Source: Candidatus Zymogenaceae bacterium
GTDB lineage: Bacteria; Desulfobacterota; Zymogenia; Zymogenales; Zymogenaceae
Assembly: GCA_016933535.1 (NCBI GenBank)
Contig: JAFGAS010000061.1
Location: 62,001-126,000, forward strand
Reading direction: 5' to 3'
Length of the DNA stretch: 64,000 nucleotides
The notes beneath the pieces were generated by a model. It was given only the letters and a program-made list of their open reading frames with translations, searched no databases and was not told where the DNA came from. This document shows positions 18,765-26,450 of this stretch, one piece after another. Within the stretch, counting starts at the first letter, position 1. Each line of letters starts with the position of its first letter. A program made the translations under genes and the position numbers.

Positions 18765-19415
18765 ATGGCAAGATTAGCACGGGTTGTTGCGCCGGGCTTT
18801 CCCCATCACGTCATACAACGGGGCAACAGGCGTCAACAGACGTTCTTTTCGGACGAAGACTACCGTACATATCTCCGGCTGCTTTTTCAGTACTGTAATA
18901 AATACTCTGTTGAAATATGGGCGTATTGCTTGATGCCCAATCACGTGCACCTCGTCGTTGTTCCTCACACAAATGAGGGTTTAGCGGGGGCAATTGCCGG
19001 GACACATCGCAGCTATACAAATTCGATAAATACGCGCGAAGAGTGGCAAGGCTTTCTCTGGCAGGGACGATTCTCATCGTATCCGATGGACGAGCAATAC
19101 ACCGTGGCGGCTACCCGGTATATTGAAATGAATCCGGTGAGGGCAAAACTTGTTAAGCAGCCGCAAGATTGGCAGTGGAGCAGCGCCCGGGCCCATATCG
19201 ATCGGAAAGAAGACGGACTGGTAACAATCCAGCCTCTTTTGGGAATGGTGGGGAATTGGGAAGCGTTCCTGAAAGAAGAGCAATCGTATACCACGGATAT
19301 CCGCAATCATGCGAAGACCGGGAGACCGCTTGGATCACGGAATTTCATATCTAAACTGGAAAAGAAACTCAACAGGGAGCTCTTTAAAACGAAACCGGGA
19401 CCTAAAAAGAAATAG
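18765..19415 (+). CDS. REP-associated tyrosine transposase (RAYT, Y1/TnpA_REP family)
   Basis: 216-residue single-strand DNA endonuclease of the IS200-like HUH superfamily, which cleaves next to REP hairpins. Near-N-terminal signature is GFPHHVIQRGNRRQQTF. The HUH motif is PNHVHLVV and the catalytic Tyr is most likely in the AATRYIEMNPVRAKLV helix, both intact. The C-terminal WSSARAH segment and the GRPLGS...KLEKKLNREL tail are typical of this group. It is flanked on both sides by long inverted-repeat elements, the expected substrates. No ribosome site precedes ATG 18765. Base composition is more AT-rich than the neighbouring amidohydrolases. It may be domesticated rather than an active transposon; the ORF is complete. 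Confidence 0.93.
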   Translation: MARLARVVAPGFPHHVIQRGNRRQQTFFSDEDYRTYLRLLFQYCNKYSVEIWAYCLMPNHVHLVVVPHTNEGLAGAIAGTHRSYTNSINTREEWQGFLWQGRFSSYPMDEQYTVAATRYIEMNPVRAKLVKQPQDWQWSSARAHIDRKEDGLVTIQPLLGMVGNWEAFLKEEQSYTTDIRNHAKTGRPLGSRNFISKLEKKLNRELFKTKPGPKKK

Positions 19416-19416
19416 G

Positions 19417-19502
19417 GTAATTACGGGGACACAAAACTTAATTCAATACTTTGAGTATAATCTAAAGGTATAACGAATTAAGTATTGTGTCCCCGTAATT
19501 AC
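19417..19502. repeat. REP-like inverted-repeat element 2
   Basis: Two 28-nt arms (19417-19444 and 19475-19502), complementary at all but one position, separated by 30 nt, the same spacer length as element 1. Outer arm reads TTACGGGGACA/TGTCCCCGTAA where element 1 has TTAAGGGGACA/TGTCCCCTTAA, so both arms changed together. The 30-nt spacer matches the reverse complement of the element 1 spacer at about 20 of 30 positions, including TTATACT, so the elements are in opposite orientation around the RAYT gene. Confidence 0.88.
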
Positions 19503-19534
19503 GTAAGTATGGTGTTACCAAAATTGGAGATGGG

Positions 19535-20293
19535 ATGAAAACATCGACAAAAGCAAGAATAGTACTGGTAGCCGGTTTATCTATTCTTGGTACATTCGTA
19601 GGTTTGCTTAACTCCAGTGTAAAGCCGGAATCGAATGCATCAGCAGAAGGGATTTCTCTTGGCATTGAATCGGTTTTAGCTCAAGAACAGGGACAAATAG
19701 AGTATAAGAATACTATCCGTGACCAGTTAAATAAGAATGACTATTCGGGTGCTATAGTAACCTGTAACGGCGCACTAAGAGATTATCCGAATGATGCTGA
19801 TTTCTGGTATTTCAAAGGATTTGCTCTTGCAGAATCAAAGCAATTTGACGAGGCCGAAGACGCATATAACAAAGGAATCAGCGTTAATGTTGATAAGAAT
19901 TATATTATAGAGCATAAAAATGAGGAATCATTGGGTCACTTTAATAAAGGATTGGCTAATATAAATAAGAATCCAGATCTTGCTATAGAGGAGTATAGCA
20001 AATCACAAAATTTAGAACCGGATAACCCGAGTGGTTTTAGTGGTATTGGGCGCGTATTCTTATTCGCAAAAAAGGATTTCAAAAGAGCAATTGATTACGC
20101 TAATAATTCTTTAAGAGTAAAACCTGACTATCTACCTGGAATCATGTTGCTTGGTCATTCATATTATCATAATAAACAATGGAAAGAAGCTTCTTTTTAC
20201 CTAGGTTTGGCTACTACAATTGATTCTAATTACGAGAATAGAGATATTGTTTTAGAGATGATAGATGAATGTTCAAAGCATATATCGAATTAA
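19535..20293 (+). CDS. AT-rich membrane-anchored TPR protein of unknown function
   Basis: 252 residues with an N-terminal signal or anchor (VLVAGLSILGTFVGLL), followed by a variable linker and four or more TPR-like units (NDYSGAIVTCNGALRDYPND, QFDEAEDAYNKGISV, PDLAIEEYSKSQNLEPDN, DFKRAIDYANNSLRVKPD). Codon use is strikingly AT-rich (AAT, AAA, TTA, ATA) compared with every neighbouring gene, which indicates a different origin. It sits between REP element 2 and a decayed REP arm, and the TAA stop is supplied by that arm. Ribosome site GGAGATGGG precedes ATG 19535. It could be cargo of the island. No specific function can be assigned. Confidence 0.75.
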   Translation: MKTSTKARIVLVAGLSILGTFVGLLNSSVKPESNASAEGISLGIESVLAQEQGQIEYKNTIRDQLNKNDYSGAIVTCNGALRDYPNDADFWYFKGFALAESKQFDEAEDAYNKGISVNVDKNYIIEHKNEESLGHFNKGLANINKNPDLAIEEYSKSQNLEPDNPSGFSGIGRVFLFAKKDFKRAIDYANNSLRVKPDYLPGIMLLGHSYYHNKQWKEASFYLGLATTIDSNYENRDIVLEMIDECSKHISN

Positions 20294-20313
20294 GGTGATA
20301 GAACACTTAATTC
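20287..20313. repeat. Decayed single REP-like arm at the end of the AT-rich gene
   Basis: 27 nt matching the left arm of element 1 at 23 of 27 positions, with identical ends GAATTAAGG and CTTAATTC. No partner arm is found nearby. The TAA stop of the TPR gene (20291-20293) lies inside it. It marks the right edge of the AT-rich segment. Confidence 0.65.
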
Positions 20314-20326
20314 TCCAATGTAGCAG

Positions 20327-20692
20327 ATGAAAATCATTAAATCGCAAAAAAAGCCTGATATCACCGCAGCCGATCAAACCCCGGTTAAGGAGCTCCTCTC
20401 CCCGACCAGGGACGGCGTCGGTATTAACTACTCGCTGGCGCTTGCCCGTCTGCCGAGGGGCGAAAAAAACCTCCCTCACCGCCTGAAGACCTCCTCCGAG
20501 GTCTATATCCTCACCGAGGGCCGCGGCGTTATGCACATCGGCGACGAGGCGGCAGAAGTCTCGGCCGGTGACCTCGTCTTTATCCCACCCGGGGCGCTCC
20601 AGTGGATAGAAAACACGGGCGATCGTGACCTCGTCTTTTACTGCATCGTCGACCCGCCGTGGCGGGCGGAAGATGAATCGGTAATCGTATGA
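20327..20692 (+). CDS. Cupin-domain protein
   Basis: 121-residue small beta-barrel protein of the cupin_2 type. The first cupin motif is around LPHRLKTSSEVYILTEGRG, with HIGDEAAEVSAGDLVFIPPG following. In the second motif the usual His after PPG is replaced (PPGALQWIENTG has Gln), so metal binding may be altered. Its stop overlaps the second amidohydrolase start (ATGA, 20689-20692). No Shine-Dalgarno is visible before ATG 20327, perhaps because the upstream sequence was replaced by the island edge. It may modulate or sense a metabolite of the salvage pathway; function unknown. Confidence 0.85.
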   Translation: MKIIKSQKKPDITAADQTPVKELLSPTRDGVGINYSLALARLPRGEKNLPHRLKTSSEVYILTEGRGVMHIGDEAAEVSAGDLVFIPPGALQWIENTGDRDLVFYCIVDPPWRAEDESVIV

Positions 20693-22005
20693 CCGAAAAA
20701 GTCGACCTGATCGTCAAAGGCGGGCCGCTCTTGACGTTTGACGAGGAGGACCGCCGTTTTACCCGCGGCATTGTCTGCATAAAGGACGGCAAGATTGCCG
20801 CCGTGGGCGACGAATTTGAGATCGGCAGCGATTACGAGGCCGACCGCACCATCGATACGGAGGGTGACCTCATCATGCCGGGCCTTATCAACGGGCACAC
20901 CCACGCCGCCATGTCTCTGCTGCGGGGATACGCCGACGACCTGCCGCTTTCTACCTGGCTGTTTGAACACATCATCCCCGCCGAAACGAAACTCATGGGC
21001 GGACAAATGGTCTACTGGGGAACACTGGTGTCCGTCGCGGAGATGCTTCGCGCGGGTATCACTACCTGCGCCGACGCCTATTTCTTCGCCTCGGCGGCGG
21101 CCCGGGCCTTTAAGGACTCCGGCATGCGGGCCGTGGCCGCCCAGGGCGTCATGGACGGTCCCAAACCCCAATGGGCCGACGATGACGCACGGAAGGAGGT
21201 GCTGCGTTCCTTTTTTGCCGAGCACCCAAGCCGGCCGGGGGCGCTCGTGACCCCGGCGCTCTTCGTCCATGCCCCCTACACCGCCTGCCCCGAAACCTAC
21301 CGGCAGGCAAAGGCCATGTGCGACGAGAACGGCGCGCTCCTCTTTACCCACCTGGCCGAATCCGAAGACGAGGCCGGCGAGATAACAAAACGCTACGGAA
21401 CCACCCCCGTCCGCCTGCTGGCCCGGGAGGGGATCCTGTCGGACACATTCGTCGGGGTGCACGCCGTCTGGGTCCAGCCGGAAGAGATCGAGATCCTCGC
21501 CCAGTACGGGGCCTCGGTCGTCCACTGTCCGAACAGCAACGCGAAGCTCGGCAACGGCCTTGCCCCGGTAACGGCGATGCTCGGCGCGGGCATTGCAGTG
21601 GGGCTGGGGACAGACGGGCCGGCCTCCAACAACCGCCAGGACCTCTTTTACGAGATGGATTTCTGCGCCAAGGGGCATAAGCTCGTCACCCGGGACCCCG
21701 CCCGGATGGACGCCCGGACCGTCCTTAAGATGGCCCTTTACCTCGGCGCCGAGGCCTTAGGTCTTGAGGAGACGGCGGGCAGCCTCGCGCCCGGTATGGC
21801 CGCCGATATGATCGTGCTTGATCTGGCCGGTCCGCACGCCGCGCCGCTGTTTTCCTACGAATCTCACCTGGTCTATTCCGCCCGGGGCGGCGACGTAAAG
21901 ACGACCATCGTGGGCGGGCGGGTCGTCTATCACGACCGGGAAATCCTCAGCTTCGACGAGGCAGGGGCCCTTGCCAGAGCCTCCGAGATTATTAAAAAGC
22001 TATAA
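20689..22005 (+). CDS. Second MtaD-like amidohydrolase (deaminase)
   Basis: 438-residue metal-dependent deaminase of the same family as 17314-18642. Metal site His70 and His72 (GLINGHTHAAM), followed by LFTHLAESEDE, VGVHAVWVQPEE and GLGTDGPASNNRQDLF. Coupled by 4-bp overlap to the cupin gene. The two paralogs share layout but differ widely, so they probably act on different substrates, such as MTA/SAH versus another nucleoside or guanine-type base. It ends the salvage operon; a promoter for the next gene lies 70 bp beyond the stop. Confidence 0.9.
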   Translation: MTEKVDLIVKGGPLLTFDEEDRRFTRGIVCIKDGKIAAVGDEFEIGSDYEADRTIDTEGDLIMPGLINGHTHAAMSLLRGYADDLPLSTWLFEHIIPAETKLMGGQMVYWGTLVSVAEMLRAGITTCADAYFFASAAARAFKDSGMRAVAAQGVMDGPKPQWADDDARKEVLRSFFAEHPSRPGALVTPALFVHAPYTACPETYRQAKAMCDENGALLFTHLAESEDEAGEITKRYGTTPVRLLAREGILSDTFVGVHAVWVQPEEIEILAQYGASVVHCPNSNAKLGNGLAPVTAMLGAGIAVGLGTDGPASNNRQDLFYEMDFCAKGHKLVTRDPARMDARTVLKMALYLGAEALGLEETAGSLAPGMAADMIVLDLAGPHAAPLFSYESHLVYSARGGDVKTTIVGGRVVYHDREILSFDEAGALARASEIIKKL

Positions 22006-22073
22006 TAATTTGCCAGGGTAATAAAACAGCCGCCGTTTATTATACGCATGGCCGTTCGTCGTCAATTATTATA

Positions 22074-22101
22074 TTGACAGAAAAAGCAATTTTCATATAC
22101 T
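22074..22101 (+). promoter_or_regulatory. Strong sigma-70 promoter for the diguanylate cyclase gene
   Basis: TTGACA (22074-22079), 16-bp spacer, TATACT (22096-22101), embedded in AT-rich sequence. Predicted start near 22108, about 134 nt upstream of the ATG at 22242. Confidence 0.7.
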
Positions 22102-22241
22102 CTCTTGTCAATAGAACCTCCTCTCTTACGCGAACCCTGATCCGACCGATACCGGGCTTTCTATCGACGGCCGTCGACGGTGATAGGCACCCAAAGCCGT
22201 CTTAGATCATCACAGACATACTTAACCTTTCTTACAGGCGG

Positions 22242-23072
22242 ATGGTGCCGATGGAAATTGGGATTACCATTACCGACCTGAACGGGACTATTATCTATAC
22301 CAATCCCGTTGAGGCAACGGCCCACGGGTGGAGCGTGGAAGAGCTAATCGGAAAGCAGTCGCGGATTTTTGCCCCGAAGGATATATGGCGGACCATGACC
22401 ATCGATGAGATCGGCAACATAGCCTTTTTCACCCGGGAGACGACAAACGTCAGGAAGGACGGGACGATCTTTCCCGTCCGTATTACCTCCGATATTATCC
22501 GAAACGAAGAAAACGAACCGATCTACATCGTGAACGCCTCCATGGATCTCTCGGAGAAAAAACGGCTCGGGGAGATGCTTTTCAGGCTCTCGATCACCGA
22601 TTCGTTGACCGGCCTTTTCAACCGGCGATATTTTCAGAAGAAGATCGCCGATGAGATGAGCCGGGCCCGACGGATGGGGTATCCGCTCTCACTCATTATG
22701 CTGGATGTCGATGACCTTAAAATCTATAATGACACCCACGGGCATCTGGCCGGCGACGACCTGCTGCTGGGGGTGGCCGAGATCATAGCCGGCTCCATCA
22801 GGAAGGATACCGACACCGCTTATCGTTACGGGGGAGACGAATTTATGGTGATCCTGCCGAACTCAGATGAAGAAAAGGCCGGGTGTGTTGCCCTCCGAAT
22901 AGCCCGGAAGGTAACGGAGCGTTTCGGCCGGATTGGTGTGAGCGCCGGGGTCGCCGGTTTCAGCAACGGCGACTCGGAAAAGGGATTGATCCACGCCGCG
23001 GACAGGGCAATGTACGCCGATAAGGGAAAGAAGAAACGGATCGGGTCGGTGGAAAATATGCCCCGGTTTTGA
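22242..23072 (+). CDS. PAS-GGDEF diguanylate cyclase
   Basis: 276-residue cytoplasmic enzyme making cyclic di-GMP from two GTP. An N-terminal PAS domain (about 5-110, with GKQSRIFAPKDIW and a PAC end IVNASMDLSEKKR) would bind the signal. The GGDEF domain follows (about 118-270): SITDSLTGLFNRRYF, DVDDLKIYNDTHGHLAGD, and an intact RYGGDEF active site. The inhibitory I-site RxxD is not in the usual place: the residue three before the Asp is Lys. ATG 22242 or 22251 could be the start. A strong promoter and a terminator bracket it as a single-gene unit. Confidence 0.95.
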   Translation: MVPMEIGITITDLNGTIIYTNPVEATAHGWSVEELIGKQSRIFAPKDIWRTMTIDEIGNIAFFTRETTNVRKDGTIFPVRITSDIIRNEENEPIYIVNASMDLSEKKRLGEMLFRLSITDSLTGLFNRRYFQKKIADEMSRARRMGYPLSLIMLDVDDLKIYNDTHGHLAGDDLLLGVAEIIAGSIRKDTDTAYRYGGDEFMVILPNSDEEKAGCVALRIARKVTERFGRIGVSAGVAGFSNGDSEKGLIHAADRAMYADKGKKKRIGSVENMPRF

Positions 23073-23110
23073 CATCGAGGCCGGACGAGATGTCCGCGGC
23101 CGGGCATTGA

Positions 23111-23147
23111 GGCACGGACCACCGATGGGGTGTCCGTGCTTTATTTT
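23111..23147 (+). terminator. Rho-independent terminator of the diguanylate cyclase gene
   Basis: Stem GCACGGAC (23112-23119) with GTCCGTGC (23132-23139), extendable by one G-U pair, 12-nt loop, then TTTATTTTTT. Located 40 bp after the GGDEF stop. Confidence 0.85.
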
Positions 23148-23278
23148 TTGAGCTGCCTGTCCCGTTCGCATCGCCCTTTACTGTACGGGCCCATAAAGAC
23201 GGCAGATAGAGTATATTATCACAAGCCGCCGCGGTCTGCCCCCGAGGGGGCGCAGCCGAGCGAGCGCGGGCGGATTTG

Positions 23279-25750
23279 CTACTCGTCCTTATTGTCCTTT
23301 TTATCCTTCTCGTCGGTTTTATCCACGTCTTTGAGCCTTTTGTGGATGGCGCGCAGTTTTTCTATCATCAGTGCGTTTACGGAGCCGGGGGGATAGGCGC
23401 CGTCCTTGCCTTTTGTTCCTGCCGGGACGCCCGTGAGGATCTCAATTCCCTCGTCGACGGTCGATACGCTCCATATGTGGAATTTGCCCGCCTTCACGGC
23501 ATCGACAATATCGGGCCGAAGCATCAGGTCATCCAGGTTCGTATTCGGAATCATCACCCCCTGGGTTCCCGTCAGTTCCCGATCGCTGCAGACGTCGAAG
23601 AATCCCTCGATCTTCTCATTGACGCCTCCGATGGGCTGCACGTCTCCCTTCTGGTTTACCGAGCCGGTGACGGCGATATCCTGCCGCAGCGGAAGCTCCG
23701 TGATGCTCGATATAAGGGCGTAGAGCTCCGTCGAGGACGCGCTGTCGCCATCCACGCCGTAGTAGGACTGCTCGAAGCACAGCGAGGCCGACAGTGTCAT
23801 CGGCGCGTCCTGGGCGTAGCGGCCCCTCAGATAGCCGGTGAGGATCAGGACCCCCTTATCGTGGGTGCTGCCGGAGAGTTTGGCCTCGCGCTCGATATTG
23901 ATAATTCCCGCCCGCCCCAGAGAGGTGACGGCGGTAATCCGGCTGGGGGCGCCAAACGAGGTGTTCCCGAGGCTGTAGACGGCCAGGCCGTTTACCTGGC
24001 CGACCCCCGTCCCGCCGGTGTCGATCATGATGACCCCTTCCTTAATCCGTTCTTTGACCTTGTCGTAGACCATGGTGAGGCGCCGCTGCTTTTCGGTGAT
24101 CGCCCGCTCGACATCGGCCCCCTCCACGACGGCCCGGGAGTCCGTTTTTGCCCAATAGGCAGCCTCGCGGATAAGGTCCGCGACGTCCGAAAGCCTGCTG
24201 GAAATTTTTTTCTGGTTCCTGGATTCCCGAACGCCGTATTCGACGATGGAGGCCACGGCGGTGTTGTCAAACGGGAGGAGTTTCTCTTCCTTGGTGATCC
24301 TCCTGACAAATGAGGCGTAGCCGGCCAGGTGTTCATCGTTGTTTTCCATCACCGGGTCAAAATCCGATTTAATCTTGAATATCATCGAAAAATCGTCGTC
24401 CTGGGCCAGGAGGAGATAGTAGACATAGGGGTCCCCCACCATGATCACCTTGACGTTGGAGTCGATGGCCTCCGGCTTCAGCGAGAAGGCCGCGAAGATG
24501 AAAAGCGGCTCGAGCAGTTGAAACTCTATCTTTCGGTTTTTAAGGACCCGCTTTAGGCCGCGCCACCCCCCCGGTTCCGTGAGGAGGTCAAAGGCGTTAA
24601 TGATCAGATAGCCGCCGTTTGCCCGGTGGATGCTGCCTGCCTTGAGCCGGGTAAAATCGGTGGACATCGTTCCCGTACGGTCGATGGAGCGTTCGATTAC
24701 CCCAAAGAGGTTGCCGAACGACGGGTTGGTTTCCAGGATAACCGGCGGTCCTTTTGTTTCGGAATTGTCCACCAGAAGGTTGACCTCGTAACGCCAGAGC
24801 GGGCTCTTTTCCGGTCCTCCGCCGCCCATGAAAGGGAACGGCATCTGCGGTGTCTGGGGGGCCTCTTCTTCCTTGAAAAAGGAGACGTTCTGGATAATAT
24901 CGTTTTCTAAATCGCTCAGGTACCGAGTCACCGGGTCGACCTTAAAGGCCTCGGCGATTGCCTTGACCTGTTCTTCCACAAGCGGCCGAACCGCCTCCAC
25001 CTCGAGGCTCTCGATACTTTTCCTGAGCTCCTTTTCTATATCCACCGTGGCCCGCTGGGTATTTTCGAGCTCATTGTTAAGCTGAAACGACTTTTCCTTG
25101 AGCTCCTCGAAGCGGTCCTTGGGAAACTCTCCGGCCTCTACCATGCCCTCAAGCTTTTCGAGGGGAGTGGGTTGATTCTGGAAATTGGGCAGCATCACCG
25201 GTCTTTGAAAAGGTCCCACCTGCACCTGAACGAGGGAAAATCCTTCTTCCTGGGATTTTAACTTGATCCGGTTGATCAGCTCCTTCTGGCGATTTCTAAA
25301 ATCTTCTACTACGTTTTTAATGCTGTTTTTAAAATCCTGGCTCGCCAAAACCTGGGGGATGAACGTGGTAAGGTTGGTGATGAGCGACTCCATCATTTTC
25401 TTGAGCCGGGCGCCGTCTCCGGCGGGAAGCAGGATTGCCGTGGGACTATCGTGATTTTTAAAGTTATGGACATAGAGTATATCGTCGGGGGCGGGACCCG
25501 GTTTCAGAAATTTTTCCAGCGTGGTCTTGATCGTGGTGGTCCTGCCGGTTCCGGTAAGGCCGGAAACAAAGATATTGTAGCCGGGGCTTTCTATCTCAAG
25601 CCCGGTCTTCAGCGCGGTCAGTGCCCGATCCTGCCCCAATATCCCTTCCAGGGGCTCAATCTCCTCGGTCGTCTTGAAAGGAAAAAGTGCGGGATCGCAT
25701 CTCCATCGAAGTCTCTGGACCGGCACTTTTCTCGAATCAGTATCAATCAT
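23279..25750 (-). CDS. Lon-family ATP-dependent protease (AAA_32/YcbZ-like)
   Basis: 823-residue Lon-type protease that lacks the classical Lon N-terminal domain. It begins with a short region (PVQRLRWRCDPALFPF), then Walker A GLTGTGRTT, a long coiled-coil insertion (about 190-300, Glu/Lys-rich), the rest of the AAA module, and the C-terminal protease domain. The catalytic Ser is in DGDSASSTELY and the catalytic Lys in GGVNEKIEGFF. This is the YcbZ/LonB-like group that degrades unfolded or specific proteins. The acidic-basic C-terminal tail is low complexity. A true LonA is also present at the right edge of the window. Confidence 0.93.
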   Translation of the reverse strand: MIDTDSRKVPVQRLRWRCDPALFPFKTTEEIEPLEGILGQDRALTALKTGLEIESPGYNIFVSGLTGTGRTTTIKTTLEKFLKPGPAPDDILYVHNFKNHDSPTAILLPAGDGARLKKMMESLITNLTTFIPQVLASQDFKNSIKNVVEDFRNRQKELINRIKLKSQEEGFSLVQVQVGPFQRPVMLPNFQNQPTPLEKLEGMVEAGEFPKDRFEELKEKSFQLNNELENTQRATVDIEKELRKSIESLEVEAVRPLVEEQVKAIAEAFKVDPVTRYLSDLENDIIQNVSFFKEEEAPQTPQMPFPFMGGGGPEKSPLWRYEVNLLVDNSETKGPPVILETNPSFGNLFGVIERSIDRTGTMSTDFTRLKAGSIHRANGGYLIINAFDLLTEPGGWRGLKRVLKNRKIEFQLLEPLFIFAAFSLKPEAIDSNVKVIMVGDPYVYYLLLAQDDDFSMIFKIKSDFDPVMENNDEHLAGYASFVRRITKEEKLLPFDNTAVASIVEYGVRESRNQKKISSRLSDVADLIREAAYWAKTDSRAVVEGADVERAITEKQRRLTMVYDKVKERIKEGVIMIDTGGTGVGQVNGLAVYSLGNTSFGAPSRITAVTSLGRAGIINIEREAKLSGSTHDKGVLILTGYLRGRYAQDAPMTLSASLCFEQSYYGVDGDSASSTELYALISSITELPLRQDIAVTGSVNQKGDVQPIGGVNEKIEGFFDVCSDRELTGTQGVMIPNTNLDDLMLRPDIVDAVKAGKFHIWSVSTVDEGIEILTGVPAGTKGKDGAYPPGSVNALMIEKLRAIHKRLKDVDKTDEKDKKDNKDE

Positions 25751-25795
25751 GGTACCTGCTCCCGATGAAAAAGAAGGAGAGATTCATGTCTTTAA

Positions 25796-25824
25796 ATGAT
25801 AGGGTAACCGGACGCTTTTGTCAA
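25796..25824 (-). promoter_or_regulatory. Sigma-70 promoter for the Lon-like protease gene
   Basis: On the minus strand TTGACA (25819-25824), 17-bp spacer, TATCAT (25796-25801), giving a leader of about 40 nt. It pairs divergently with the promoter at 25841-25869; the -35 boxes are 16 bp apart. Confidence 0.7.
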
Positions 25825-25840
25825 GTCACATAATTATCTG

Positions 25841-25869
25841 TTGACAGCCTTTCGGCCGGAGGGTACTAT
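25841..25869 (+). promoter_or_regulatory. Sigma-70 promoter for the VanZ-like gene
   Basis: TTGACA (25841-25846), 17-bp spacer, TACTAT (25864-25869). Predicted start about 25876, with GGAGAT ribosome site before ATG 25893. Confidence 0.7.
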
Positions 25870-25892
25870 GAGAAAATATACGGAGATCGCCG

Positions 25893-26450
25893 ATGTCGGA
25901 AAAAAACTACGCCCTGATCGTTCTTACACTCTATTGTGCCCTTATTCTGTTATCGCTGGGCGATCCTGCGATGGTGTTGACAATCGGACGGCTTGTGTTG
26001 GGCGAGCACCTTGACCTTTTCCTCTCTTTGGTTCCCTACGGCATCATCAGCCTCCTATTGGTCTATCTTACGTTTATGGTAAAAGAGACTCAAGGTAGAA
26101 GGTTTTTTCTTTTGATGATTATTTCGGTTATCCTTTTTTTTGTTGTGCGTTTTCTAAACGGGGGGCGAGAAAAGGCGCATCTGATTGAATTTGCTATCCT
26201 GGGAGGCCTTATCTTCTGGTCGGCAACTCGGTGGGGATTAAAGCGTGCTGTGGCCTACCTGTTTGTGCTGGCGGCGGGTTTTATAACGGTGGGATTTGAC
26301 GAGCTCCTCCAGACATCACTCTCACTGAAGGTGTTCAGCATACGGGACGTGTTGATTAATATAATGGCCGTCGCGCTCGGGGCGATCACATACGGCGGTC
26401 TCTTTTGGGATTCATCGCAAAACGAGGAACAGGCAAAGGCCTCCTCTTAG
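25893..26450 (+). CDS. VanZ-like membrane protein
   Basis: 185 residues with about five hydrophobic segments (for example 7-24, 45-62, 72-88, 120-140). The family motifs EKAHLIEF (second transmembrane region) and DELLQTSL...IRDVLINI are present, which define VanZ-like proteins. VanZ in Enterococcus confers low-level teicoplanin resistance, but most bacterial members have unknown roles. A divergent promoter region separates it from the Lon-like protease gene. No operon partner follows closely. Confidence 0.82.
   Translation: MSEKNYALIVLTLYCALILLSLGDPAMVLTIGRLVLGEHLDLFLSLVPYGIISLLLVYLTFMVKETQGRRFFLLMIISVILFFVVRFLNGGREKAHLIEFAILGGLIFWSATRWGLKRAVAYLFVLAAGFITVGFDELLQTSLSLKVFSIRDVLINIMAVALGAITYGGLFWDSSQNEEQAKASS

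Larger units (their letters stand above)
18645..20313 (+). mobile_element. RAYT/REP island inserted in the salvage operon
   Basis: A 1.67 kb block between the two halves of an otherwise tight same-strand operon. It begins 2 bp after the first amidohydrolase stop and ends 13 bp before the cupin start. Contents in order: palindromic element 1, promoter, RAYT gene, palindromic element 2, AT-rich TPR gene, and a single decayed palindrome arm. Composition shifts from GC-rich operon genes to AT-rich sequence, most strongly in the TPR gene. RAYT genes are normally single-copy domesticated enzymes, so the block may be a REP-bounded insertion rather than an active transposon. No target-site duplication could be identified. 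Confidence 0.6.

Noticed and set aside
18645-19502. The repeated 27-28-nt arms as CRISPR repeats
   Set aside because: They are inverted pairs flanking 30-nt spacers that resemble each other, with a transposase between. There is no array, no leader and no cas gene.
23276-24313. A 345-codon plus-strand frame opposite the Lon-like protease
   Set aside because: The opposite strand encodes the catalytic Ser and Lys motifs with full family length, so this is its shadow.
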